A stretch of DNA of 56,309 bases from Myxococcaceae bacterium (lineage in GTDB: Bacteria > Myxococcota > Myxococcia > Myxococcales > Myxococcaceae). The first letter of the stretch is position 1, and each line of letters starts with the position of its first letter. Where the stretch lies: contig JAIBBQ010000020.1 in assembly GCA_019694595.1 (NCBI GenBank), forward strand, positions 1 through 56,309. The letters run 5' to 3'. Below, in pieces: positions 16,127-24,422 of the stretch. The notes beneath the pieces are model-generated. The model was given only the letters and a program-made list of their open reading frames with translations. It was not told the DNA's origin and did no database searches. The position numbers and the translations under genes were made by a program.

Positions 16127-18325
16127 CTACGGCGCCACGGGGCTGCACGCCTTCGGCTCGAGCATCGCGTCGCGCAGCGTGGCGGCGATGGGAATCAGCC
16201 GGGGCGTGACGCGGTAGCGGTCGGCGCGCGTCTTGAGGAACACCGAGTCCTCGTAGCCGCCCAGCCGGTTGCCTTCCTTGTCCATGGCGTAGAACTCGCT
16301 CACGCCGTTGATGCCGATGATCGCAGTCTCCGGCTCTCCGCCCGGGACGAACCAGGGGCTCGTCACCTGCCCCCCCATCGAGTGCCAGCGCGCCTCGGGC
16401 GGCAATTTCTGCAGCCCCGGGTGCGCCGACAGGAGCGCGAGCAAGAGCGTCGGCACGTCGTTCTGCGAGAGCACCGAGCCTTCGAGTTCCTGCTGCGCGC
16501 GCGCGAGCGCCGCCTCGAGCGCCGGGCGATCGACCGCCTTCTCCAGGAACGCCTTGGGGATCACGATGAGGAACGGGATCTGCGTCTTCGCCGCGTCGGT
16601 CTCCGGGTCGAACGGCCCCCAGACGTACCCCTCGCCCGTCGAGTGGTCCGCGCCCAGCACCACGATGGAGCGCTCGGCGAGCCCGCTCGTCTCCAGCTCC
16701 TGGAAGAAGTGCTCCAGCGCGTAGTCGGTGTACGAGTGGACGATGAGGCGGCGCTGGTCGTCGTCGTCGGCACGATTGGGCACCGTCTTGCGCGCGCGAA
16801 CCACCCGTTCCGTCACTTCCTTGGGGAGATCCTCCGGCGGGGTGAAGGGCGAGTGGTTGGACAGCGACATCACGAAGGCGAACTGCGGCCCCGTCTCCAC
16901 CGCCTTGGCCACCCGGCTCGCCGCCTCGTGGAAGATGGTGAGGTCGGTCAGCCCCGACCACACGCCCTTGGGCAGCTTCTCGGGCAGCTCGTCCTGGGAG
17001 ATGACCTCGTCGACGCCGTGCTCCATGAGGAACTTCTTCATCTCGTCGAAGGTGGGGTCCGACCCGTAGAGGAACCGGCCGTGGAAGCCGCCCTCGCGCA
17101 GCAGGTCCCCGGTGCAGCGCAGCGGGAAGGGCAAGAGGTCGCGGGTGATGGCCAGGTTGTACGGCAGCGTCCCCACGCCGCAGGTGAAGGCGCCCAGGCC
17201 CTGCGCGGTGCGCACCCCAGCCTGGAACATGCCGGTACTCCCGAGCACGCCCTCCGACCCTCCGCGGCCGGCCGACTCGTAGAGCCCGTTGGTGAAGGGA
17301 TCGAGCTCGCGCGCCGCGGCCGGGTTGAGCGCCTGGAGGTCGTCGGCGCGGTAGCTCTCGAGCGAGAGCTGGAACACCGCCACGTTGGGCTGCGCCGGCG
17401 AGAAGAGCGCCTTGGACACGTCCTGCAGCGCTTCGATCAGCTTCGCCCCCGGCGGCCGCTTCGACGTCCACTCGCGCTGAGGCTCCATCGGGCGCGCGTG
17501 CGGGTGCGGCCAGCAGGTGCCCTGCGCGTCCCGCTTGGGCGGCCACCCCATGCGGCCCGAGCCCACCGCCTCGTCGCTCGCCGGCAGCTCGACCTTCAAG
17601 ATGAGGTCCCTCGGCGTCGCCGCGTCGCGGTGCTGCAGCAGATCCACCGAGCTCTCGATGACGCCGGTGAGCGGGTCGCCCAGCGCTGCCGGGCTGAAGG
17701 CGTTGGCCGCCACGGCCTGGAGCCGCGCCGCGAGCTGCCCGGCGAAGACCCCCAGGGTGAGCGAGACGACGAGCCCCACGGCCCAGCCGCCCCAGGTCCG
17801 CGCCTCGAGGTCGCTGCGCGAGCGCCGCACCGCCGTCCACAGCGCGAGCCCCAGCAGCACCGCGCCCACCAGCAGCGACACCCAGATGCGCGCGTAGCGG
17901 ATGTACCCCAGCAGCCCTTCGAGGAAGGACGCGTTGCCGCCGCCTTCCGCGAGGTCGAACATGGTGGGGAAGGCGCCGCGCTCGAACTTCACCTCCTCGG
18001 CGATGATGGCGAAGACGCCGAGGGCGATGCCGACCGGGAGCGCCACCAGCAACGGCCCGATGCGCTGCCAGAAGATGCTCTTCTTCCCCCGGAAGGCGAG
18101 CGACAGCAGCAGCGACAAGAGCCCCACCGCGATGGCCAGCAGGTACCCGCTCGCCGAGAGGTCGAGCACCGCCCCGGCCAGCGTCCGCCCGGTCTTCTCG
18201 AGCAAGGTCCCCCGGCCGCGAATGGCCGTCTCCAGCCGCGACGGGAGACAGGCCAGGGCCAGGAGCATGGTCGCCCAGGCCCCGGCGCCGAGGCCACGCT
18301 TCAAGGAGGGGGGGAGCGGAAACAT
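16127..18325 (-). CDS. LtaS/MdoB-like sulfatase-fold membrane phosphotransferase
   Basis: 732 aa with about five N-terminal transmembrane helices (residues 12-210) followed by a soluble alkaline-phosphatase-superfamily domain. The domain shows the LtaS/OpgB order: FQLSLESYRADD (first metal ligand), VRTAQGLGAFTCG (Thr nucleophile region), MSLSNHSPF and VVLGADHSTGEGY. These enzymes transfer glycerol- or ethanolamine-phosphate from phospholipid to a surface glycan. In a Gram-negative host the likely substrates are periplasmic or outer-surface glycans; teichoic acid is not expected. It is divergent from the membrane ATPase/GT2 pair, 72 bp away, which suggests a joint surface-polymer role. The minus-strand leader has TAGGGGAGGGG before the ATG. 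Confidence 0.85.
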   Translation of the reverse strand: MFPLPPSLKRGLGAGAWATMLLALACLPSRLETAIRGRGTLLEKTGRTLAGAVLDLSASGYLLAIAVGLLSLLLSLAFRGKKSIFWQRIGPLLVALPVGIALGVFAIIAEEVKFERGAFPTMFDLAEGGGNASFLEGLLGYIRYARIWVSLLVGAVLLGLALWTAVRRSRSDLEARTWGGWAVGLVVSLTLGVFAGQLAARLQAVAANAFSPAALGDPLTGVIESSVDLLQHRDAATPRDLILKVELPASDEAVGSGRMGWPPKRDAQGTCWPHPHARPMEPQREWTSKRPPGAKLIEALQDVSKALFSPAQPNVAVFQLSLESYRADDLQALNPAAARELDPFTNGLYESAGRGGSEGVLGSTGMFQAGVRTAQGLGAFTCGVGTLPYNLAITRDLLPFPLRCTGDLLREGGFHGRFLYGSDPTFDEMKKFLMEHGVDEVISQDELPEKLPKGVWSGLTDLTIFHEAASRVAKAVETGPQFAFVMSLSNHSPFTPPEDLPKEVTERVVRARKTVPNRADDDDQRRLIVHSYTDYALEHFFQELETSGLAERSIVVLGADHSTGEGYVWGPFDPETDAAKTQIPFLIVIPKAFLEKAVDRPALEAALARAQQELEGSVLSQNDVPTLLLALLSAHPGLQKLPPEARWHSMGGQVTSPWFVPGGEPETAIIGINGVSEFYAMDKEGNRLGGYEDSVFLKTRADRYRVTPRLIPIAATLRDAMLEPKACSPVAP

Positions 18326-18352
18326 CGGACCCCTCCCCTACCCCTGCAAGAC

Positions 18353-18367
18353 CCCGTTTCCAACGGG
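18353..18367. promoter_or_regulatory. Inverted repeat in a divergent promoter region
   Basis: CCCGTT-TCC-AACGGG, a perfect 6-bp inverted repeat with a 3-nt centre, sits between the divergent LtaS-like and ATPase genes (18326-18397). It could be an operator shared by both genes or a small hairpin in the 5' region. There is no T-run, so it is not a terminator. Confidence 0.35.
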
Positions 18368-18397
18368 CGCCGAACGTGCTCTTTGGGCCCCCGCCAG

Positions 18398-21300
18398 ATG
18401 CGGCAGGTCCTGTCGGTCCTCACCCTGTGGGTCAGCAGCGCGATGGCCGCGCCTGACGGCGGCGTGTTCTGTCAGGACCTCGAGGCCCGCCTCGCCGAGA
18501 CCCGCCACACCCTCACCGCCTGCACCGACACCTCGCGCACCCTGGCCACGGCCCGCGAACGCTGCGAGGCCGAGCTCCGCGACAGCCACGACAAGCAGCA
18601 GTCGAGCGCCTCCAGGCTCGACGCCTGCGTGGCCGCGAGCGACCAGCGCTGCCGCGAGGCCGCGGTGTTCGCCGCATCCCTGCTCCAGGGCACCGCCCGC
18701 CCCCTGGGCACCTGCGTGCCGCCCGACACCCAGCGCAAGCTGCAGGAGCTCGTCGACACCTGGAACGTGCTCAGCCGCGCGGTGGTGCAGCTCGACGAGT
18801 ACGCCACCGGCACCTCCGATGCGCTGCCGCGCGTGGGCGGGACCTCCGAGTCCGAGCGCCACCTCACCCGGCTCCTGGGCGCACGCACCGGCGCGCCCTT
18901 GTGGAACCGGCGGCTCCTCATCTCGGCCCTCAAGCTCACCGCGCCCACCACGTGGGCCAAGCTCAAGTCCCAGGGGCCGGTGGCGGTCGACGCCTTCTTC
19001 GCGTCCTCGGGGCCGCTGCCCGAGGCCTTCATCAGCGAGGCGCGGGCCGAGCACCCCGACCCGCCCGGGCCCGCGGGGCCGCCGCTCACCGCCGCGCTGC
19101 GCCTCACGCTCTCGTACCTCGAGCTGTCGAACTGCGACGAGCGCATCTCTCCGCCGGAATGCTCTCGCGCCCGCCAGCTGGTGGAGCTGCTCGACAACAC
19201 CGGGCCGCTCATCATCCGCCGCCGCGTGGAGGAGATGTGGGCCACGCCGTGCGCGGGCGTCAACGCCGACACCGTGCGCGCCTGGCTGCAGGACTTCCCG
19301 GTGAGCCACCGCGAGAACGCGCAAGGGCCGCTGGGGGAGCTGGCGTCGGCCGCGCGCAGCAAGCTGTTCCTCTGCTTCCTCGCCGACCTCGACGGCTCCG
19401 ACTCGTACCGCACCTGGGCCACCAAGCACCTGCCCGACGCCACCACCGTGCCGCCCCGCGCGGTGTCGCTGGTCGACCGCTTCGCCGGCTTCGTCCACGA
19501 CGGCGACCCGGTCGACCGCTGCGCGCGCGCGGTGCGGGCGCTCCAGCACCTGCAGGCCGACGGCTGCGGCCTCGAGCGGCCCGAGGCCATCAGCGTCATC
19601 TCCCGCTGGAGCCACCCCCAGCCGCCCGCCGACGCGCCCCCCGAGCTCGAGGCCTGCCAGCACGTCGCCTCCCTGCTGTGGAGCGGCGCCACCGTCACCA
19701 TCGCCGACGACTTCAGCCACCCGCCGTCGCCGCAGGAGATGGTGAAGGTCGACCGCAGCGACAGCCCCACCGAGCTCGCCAAGCTCCGCTCCGCCTGCGA
19801 CGAGCGCCATGGCACCGGCCAGTCGTTCGAGAAGTCGCTGGTGGCCCTGGCCTCGGTGGCCCGCGACCTCGGTGAGCCGGTGGGCTCCGGCATCTGGCGG
19901 CTCGACGCCACCGGCACGGTGCCCGCGGAGCAGGTGCGCTACCAGCAGGCGCGGCCGTACACCGCGTGGGTCTCCCGGCAGCTCAACCGCGAGTCGGCGT
20001 GCCAGGCGCTGGGTCTGCCGGGCGCGCGCTGCGAGGAGTGCCAGGAGCTCGGCCCCGGAAGCCGCTACGACTGCGACGCGCTCTTCGACCTCCAGCGCAG
20101 CTGGGCGAGCCACCGCCGCTACACCTGGCTCGGCGCCGGCGTGCTGGCAGCGCTGGTGTCGCTCGCGTCCTGGCTCGCCCGCATGCGATCCGCGCGGCTG
20201 CGCTTCGGCAAGGCGCGCCGCTCCGCCGGCGAGCAGCTCGAAGGCCTGGGGCTCGAGGTGGAGCCCGACCCGTGGCGCTTCGTGCTCCCGTCGCGGCACG
20301 ACCTGCTGCGGGTGGCGCTCCCCAAGACGCCCGCCTGGGAACGCTGGGGCCCGATGGCCTGCGCGGTCATCGCCCCCGACGCCGCGGTGGTGCGCGAGGC
20401 CGACGTGAATCACGCCGCCTCGGCCGCGCTGCGTGAGGACACCCGGGTGGTGTTCCTGCTCCACGACGACGACGCGCTGCCCGACCTGGGCGCGGTGCGC
20501 GGCACGCTCGACTGGGCGGCGCGCGGAGGCACCAAGGCGGTGCAGGTGCTGCTGGTGCCCATCTCGCGGCTCGCCTGGGCCACGCGCGACGAGGACCTGC
20601 TCGACCTGGTGGAGACCACCACCCTGCGCGGCAACCCCTTCGAGGTCCGCGGCCCGGTGCGCAGCTCGAGCCAGTTCTGGAACCGCGAGCGGCTGGTGGC
20701 GGGCCTGCTCACCGAGGCGCGCGCCGGCAACTGGGTGGTGGTGACCGGCCTGCGCCGCTTCGGCAAGTCGTCGCTCGCGCTGGAGGTCGCCCGCCGCACG
20801 CCCGGCCCCACCGCCTACGTGGACCTCGCCGGCTTCCACCACGAGATCACCTTCGGAGAGACGCCCGCGGTCGCGGTGGAGGCGATCCTCCGCACGCTGG
20901 TGATGCGCCTGGCCGACTCGGCCACCGCGCAGTTCCCCGCCGCCGCGGTGCCGCCGGTGCCCCAGGGCCAGCTCGACGCGCCCACCCTCGCGGCCTGGCT
21001 GCGCGAGCTCGCGGTCGCCTGCAGCACCTCGAGCGGCACCGCGCCGCCGCCCATGGTGCTGGTGCTCGACGAGGTGGAGCAGCTCCTGTCCGCGAACCCG
21101 GAGAAGCTGGGCCGCGCGCTCGACGTGCTCTCCACGCTGGCGGGGCGGCTGCGCAGCACCGCCTCGGAGCCGTCGTCGCCGCACACCGGGCACACGGTGG
21201 GCGTGATGCTCTGCGCCGCGCTCCACCCGCTCTTGTGGGCGCCGCTGGCGACGCTGGGCGGCCAGTCGCTCATGGGCGCCTTCCCGTCGATCTGCGTGCC

Positions 21301-21889
21301 CACGCTCGACGACGACGCGGCGCACGCGATGATGCGCGGCCTCGGCGCGCGCCAGGGCATCCGCTTCGAGGACGACGCGCTCGACATCCTGGTGAAGGCC
21401 TCGCACGGCGTGCCGCTCCTGCTGCGGCGGCTCGGCACCTCGGTGCTCGAGCTCTACGACTCCGACCGGGCGCGGCACGGCGCGCTGGGGGCGATGCGCA
21501 TCGGCGTGGAAGGCGCGCGCGAGGCGGTGCGGCGCGAGGAGCAGGAAGGCTCGCCGCTGCGCGTGTGGGTCGAGTCGGAGATCGCCCAGGCCGAGACCTC
21601 CGCCGGGGTGCTCCTGCGCGCGCTGGCCCAGGCGGACAAGGTGAGCACCACCCGGCTGCAGCAGCTGGTCGAAGCGCAGGTGCTGGAGCGCTTCGAGGTC
21701 TCCGGCCTCAAGGGCCACCTGCCGCCGGCGGAGCTCAAGCGCCGCGCGCAGGAAGCGGCCACGGTGACGGTGCGCATCCTGGCCACCACCAAGCTGCTCG
21801 AGGCGCACGGCGACCTCACCTCGCCGGAGGCCTTCACGTTGCCTGACGGCGTGCTCCGGCGCATTCTCAAGGCCGGACGAAGCCCGTGA
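18398..21889 (+). CDS. Transmembrane STAND/AAA-type ATPase with large extracytoplasmic domain
   Basis: 1163 aa from ATG 18398 (the frame stays open far upstream by composition only). A signal peptide ends at AMAAPDG. Residues 22-570 form a Cys-rich extracytoplasmic region with a helical, coiled-coil-like start. One transmembrane helix lies at about 577-595 (WLGAGVLAALVSLASWL), followed by Arg-rich positive-inside residues. The cytoplasmic part has a 150-residue alpha/beta region, then GNPFEVRGPV and Walker A TGLRRFGKSSL (about residue 783), Walker B MVLVLDEVEQLL, and a C-terminal winged-helix-like segment. The NPF...GPV lead-in and RRFGKSS are typical of STAND-like NTPases. The stop overlaps a GT2 gene. 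Role unknown; a receptor-type switch is inferred. Confidence 0.85.
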   Translation: MRQVLSVLTLWVSSAMAAPDGGVFCQDLEARLAETRHTLTACTDTSRTLATARERCEAELRDSHDKQQSSASRLDACVAASDQRCREAAVFAASLLQGTARPLGTCVPPDTQRKLQELVDTWNVLSRAVVQLDEYATGTSDALPRVGGTSESERHLTRLLGARTGAPLWNRRLLISALKLTAPTTWAKLKSQGPVAVDAFFASSGPLPEAFISEARAEHPDPPGPAGPPLTAALRLTLSYLELSNCDERISPPECSRARQLVELLDNTGPLIIRRRVEEMWATPCAGVNADTVRAWLQDFPVSHRENAQGPLGELASAARSKLFLCFLADLDGSDSYRTWATKHLPDATTVPPRAVSLVDRFAGFVHDGDPVDRCARAVRALQHLQADGCGLERPEAISVISRWSHPQPPADAPPELEACQHVASLLWSGATVTIADDFSHPPSPQEMVKVDRSDSPTELAKLRSACDERHGTGQSFEKSLVALASVARDLGEPVGSGIWRLDATGTVPAEQVRYQQARPYTAWVSRQLNRESACQALGLPGARCEECQELGPGSRYDCDALFDLQRSWASHRRYTWLGAGVLAALVSLASWLARMRSARLRFGKARRSAGEQLEGLGLEVEPDPWRFVLPSRHDLLRVALPKTPAWERWGPMACAVIAPDAAVVREADVNHAASAALREDTRVVFLLHDDDALPDLGAVRGTLDWAARGGTKAVQVLLVPISRLAWATRDEDLLDLVETTTLRGNPFEVRGPVRSSSQFWNRERLVAGLLTEARAGNWVVVTGLRRFGKSSLALEVARRTPGPTAYVDLAGFHHEITFGETPAVAVEAILRTLVMRLADSATAQFPAAAVPPVPQGQLDAPTLAAWLRELAVACSTSSGTAPPPMVLVLDEVEQLLSANPEKLGRALDVLSTLAGRLRSTASEPSSPHTGHTVGVMLCAALHPLLWAPLATLGGQSLMGAFPSICVPTLDDDAAHAMMRGLGARQGIRFEDDALDILVKASHGVPLLLRRLGTSVLELYDSDRARHGALGAMRIGVEGAREAVRREEQEGSPLRVWVESEIAQAETSAGVLLRALAQADKVSTTRLQQLVEAQVLERFEVSGLKGHLPPAELKRRAQEAATVTVRILATTKLLEAHGDLTSPEAFTLPDGVLRRILKAGRSP

Positions 21890-23190
21890 CCTCGCGCATC
21901 AAGCAGCTCCGCAGCCGGGTGGCCGGCGCCGCGCCGCTCTTCGGGGCGGTGGTGAGCCTGGTGTGGCTCGGCTGGAGCAACGAGTCGATGGAGAACGCCA
22001 CCTCGGTGGCGCTGGCGATGGCGTCCCATCCGTTCGGGGCGATCGCCATCATCCAGGCCATCTACACCGGGCTCCTGAGCATCCTGTGGATGCGCTACCG
22101 CCAGTTCGTGGCGCCGGAAGGCGTCGAGTGGCCGAAGGTGACGGTGGTGATTCCCGCCTTCAACGAAGGCGCGATGGTGGGCCGCAGCATCCGCTCGGTG
22201 GCGGCCTGCAACTACCCCAAGGACAAGCTCGAGGTGATCGTCGTCGACGACGGCTCGCGCGACGACACCTTCTTCCACATGCAGCACCTGCGCCGGGAGT
22301 TCCCCGACCTGGTGAAGCTGGTGCGCTTCGCGGGCAACCGCGGCAAGCGCTCGGCGCTGGTGGCGGGGTTCCGCGCGGCGACGGGCGACTTCATCATCAC
22401 CATCGACTCCGACAGCGAGATCGCCCCGCAGACGGTGCACGAGATGGTGGTGCCCTTCCTCGCCGACGCCAAGGTGGGCGCGGTGGCGGGCCGGGTGGCG
22501 GTGCTCAACCGCGACACCGCCATCAGCCGCATGCTCGACGTGCAGTTCGCGCTGGCCTTCGACTTCGGCCGCGCGGCGCAGTCGGTGTACCGCGCGGTGG
22601 CCTGCTGCCCGGGCGCGCTGTCGTCGTTCCGCAAGTCGGTGATCCTCCCGTACCTCGAGGAGTGGGAGAACCAGCGCTTCCTCGGCCGCCCGGTGAACCA
22701 CGGCGAGGACCAGGCGCTCACCAACATCGTGCTCCGCCAGGGGTACGACACCGTCTACCAGCGCACCGCCATCGTCCACACGCTGGTGCCCACCAACTAC
22801 TCGCAGCTCTCGCGCATGTTCCTGCGCTGGGACCGCAGCTACATCGTCGAAGGCTTCTCCTTCGCGCGCTTCATGTTCACCCGCTACCGGGAGAAGAACC
22901 GGGTGCTGCCGGTGGTGACCTTCTTCGTCGCCAACCTGCGCTTCGTGCTGGTCGCGGTGGCGCTGATGGAGCTGCCGCGGCTGTTCGACACGAGCCTCAC
23001 CACCGTGGGGCGGAGCCTGGTGGCGCTGGCGCTGGGCTCGGTCTTCACCGCCGCCTACTACCTGCACTTCGAGCGGAGCTTCCGCTGGCTCTACGGCGTG
23101 CTCTACGCCGCGTTCTCGCTGATCGCCCTGCAGTGGATCCTGCCGTGGGCGCTGGTCACCGTCAGGGACGAGCGCTGGGGGACGCGGTAG
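21886..23190 (+). CDS. Membrane GT2 glycosyltransferase (hyaluronan/chitin synthase-like)
   Basis: 434 aa starting at a GTG that overlaps the ATPase stop (GTGA). Two N-terminal hydrophobic helices, then a processive GT-A domain: VTVVIPAFNEG, IVVDDGSRDDT, TIDSDSE (DxD metal site), GEDQALTN (catalytic base region) and FLRWDRSY, equivalent to the QxxRW box though with Phe-Leu in place of Gln. At least three C-terminal TM helices follow. This arrangement is shared by NodC, HasA and related synthases that polymerise and export a beta-linked glycan. The overlap with the membrane ATPase suggests stoichiometric partners. The 3' end overlaps the convergent App1-like gene by 29 bp. Sugar specificity unknown. 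Confidence 0.92.
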   Translation: MTSRIKQLRSRVAGAAPLFGAVVSLVWLGWSNESMENATSVALAMASHPFGAIAIIQAIYTGLLSILWMRYRQFVAPEGVEWPKVTVVIPAFNEGAMVGRSIRSVAACNYPKDKLEVIVVDDGSRDDTFFHMQHLRREFPDLVKLVRFAGNRGKRSALVAGFRAATGDFIITIDSDSEIAPQTVHEMVVPFLADAKVGAVAGRVAVLNRDTAISRMLDVQFALAFDFGRAAQSVYRAVACCPGALSSFRKSVILPYLEEWENQRFLGRPVNHGEDQALTNIVLRQGYDTVYQRTAIVHTLVPTNYSQLSRMFLRWDRSYIVEGFSFARFMFTRYREKNRVLPVVTFFVANLRFVLVAVALMELPRLFDTSLTTVGRSLVALALGSVFTAAYYLHFERSFRWLYGVLYAAFSLIALQWILPWALVTVRDERWGTR

Positions 23191-24406
23191 CCGACAGCTG
23201 GGCGTCGAGCGCCTGCACGTCGGCCGCCACCTGCGCGCGGAAGCCGGCTTCCGCCTCCGGACTGCCGAAGGCGAGCGAGTCCAGCGAGCCCAGCACGTCC
23301 TGCGCCACGGTCGCCGCGCCCTGCGGCGAGATGAGTCCCTGCGCCAGGGCCGCGCGCGCCGCGCCGACGTAGGTCTGGAAGTAGGTGATGCCGTCGTCTT
23401 GCGCGTCGGTCCGCGGAGCGACCTGGTGAATGAAGACGCCCGCAATGCGGTCGGGCCGCGTCGCCGCCATGCCGCGCCCGGCGAGCACGTCGCCCTGCCC
23501 GTTGTCGCCCACGAAGGCGTAGCGGTACTCGGGGAAGAGCGCCTGGTGCCGCTCGAAGTTCTTCACCTTCTGCGCGCCCATGCCGCCGTACGCCCAGCGC
23601 TCGCGGTCGAAGGGGACCAGCATGCGGCGCAGGTAGGTGGCGAGCCCGCCGGTCATCACCGAGGAGCCCGCGAAGCCGAGCTTGGAGAGCTGCGCGAAGG
23701 TGGGGCTCGCCTCGCGCTCGGGCCGCGCGGTGAGGAAGACGAGGTCGCCTTCCGGAGCGCCCCTGGGCCCCTGGTCGAGCGCCCGGTAGAAGGCGCGCAC
23801 GCCCGGGTACTCGGTGCCCTTCCGGAAGCGAGGGTCGTTCACCGACGCGTAGATGGTGTCGTCGATGTCGCTGAGCAGCTTCACCTCGCCGGTGGGGACC
23901 GCTTCCCGGGCGAAGTGGGCGAGCACGCTCGAGCGCTGCTCGGGGGAGAGGACCTCGAAGACCAGCTTCTCCAGCGTCTGCAGATCCGCGCCGGCGTCGA
24001 CCTGGTTCTTGAGCGCGGTGAGGTCGCGGCCGTGGGTCGCCAGCAGCACCTGCTGCGCCGCGGCGGCGCCGGCCTTCCCCGCGTCGGCGGACTCCAGCGC
24101 GGTGAGGAGCTGCGCGCGCTGAGGCACCGTGAGGCTGTCCACCTGCTTCGCGAGGTGCACCAGCGCCTGCTCGCGCTCGCTGGGCGCCTCGAGGCGGTCC
24201 TTCACGCGGGAGAGCAGCTGGGGAACGCCGCTCGCCTGCCCCACCCGCGCGGCGACGTCGAGGACCGCGGCGCCCAGCGCGTGGCGCGCCACCGACCAGC
24301 CGGACTCGCTCTCCTTGGAGAGCCCGACCGGGCCCGCGGCCATGGCCTCGGCGGCCGGCGACGACGTCGCTGGCGGGGGTGGCGGTGGCGAGCCCTTGAT
24401 GCGCAT
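23162..24406 (-). CDS. App1-like phosphatidate phosphatase domain protein (DUF2183)
   Basis: 414 aa from ATG 24406. The N-terminal 170 residues are helical and low in complexity, starting with a Pro/Ala-rich segment. The core from about residue 180 has LLSDIDDTIYASVNDPR, the DxDxT of HAD phosphatases in the App1 form, followed by GTEYPGVRAFYRAL, LVFLTARPE and a later FVGDNGQGD that supplies the final acidic pair. Yeast App1 dephosphorylates phosphatidate; bacterial relatives are poorly studied. The 3' end overlaps the GT2 gene by 29 bp in convergent orientation. It lies 16 bp after the DUF1552 gene, so may share its transcript. Confidence 0.85.
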   Translation of the reverse strand: MRIKGSPPPPPPATSSPAAEAMAAGPVGLSKESESGWSVARHALGAAVLDVAARVGQASGVPQLLSRVKDRLEAPSEREQALVHLAKQVDSLTVPQRAQLLTALESADAGKAGAAAAQQVLLATHGRDLTALKNQVDAGADLQTLEKLVFEVLSPEQRSSVLAHFAREAVPTGEVKLLSDIDDTIYASVNDPRFRKGTEYPGVRAFYRALDQGPRGAPEGDLVFLTARPEREASPTFAQLSKLGFAGSSVMTGGLATYLRRMLVPFDRERWAYGGMGAQKVKNFERHQALFPEYRYAFVGDNGQGDVLAGRGMAATRPDRIAGVFIHQVAPRTDAQDDGITYFQTYVGAARAALAQGLISPQGAATVAQDVLGSLDSLAFGSPEAEAGFRAQVAADVQALDAQLSATASPSARP

Positions 24407-24422
24407 CGGCCCAAATACCCTA

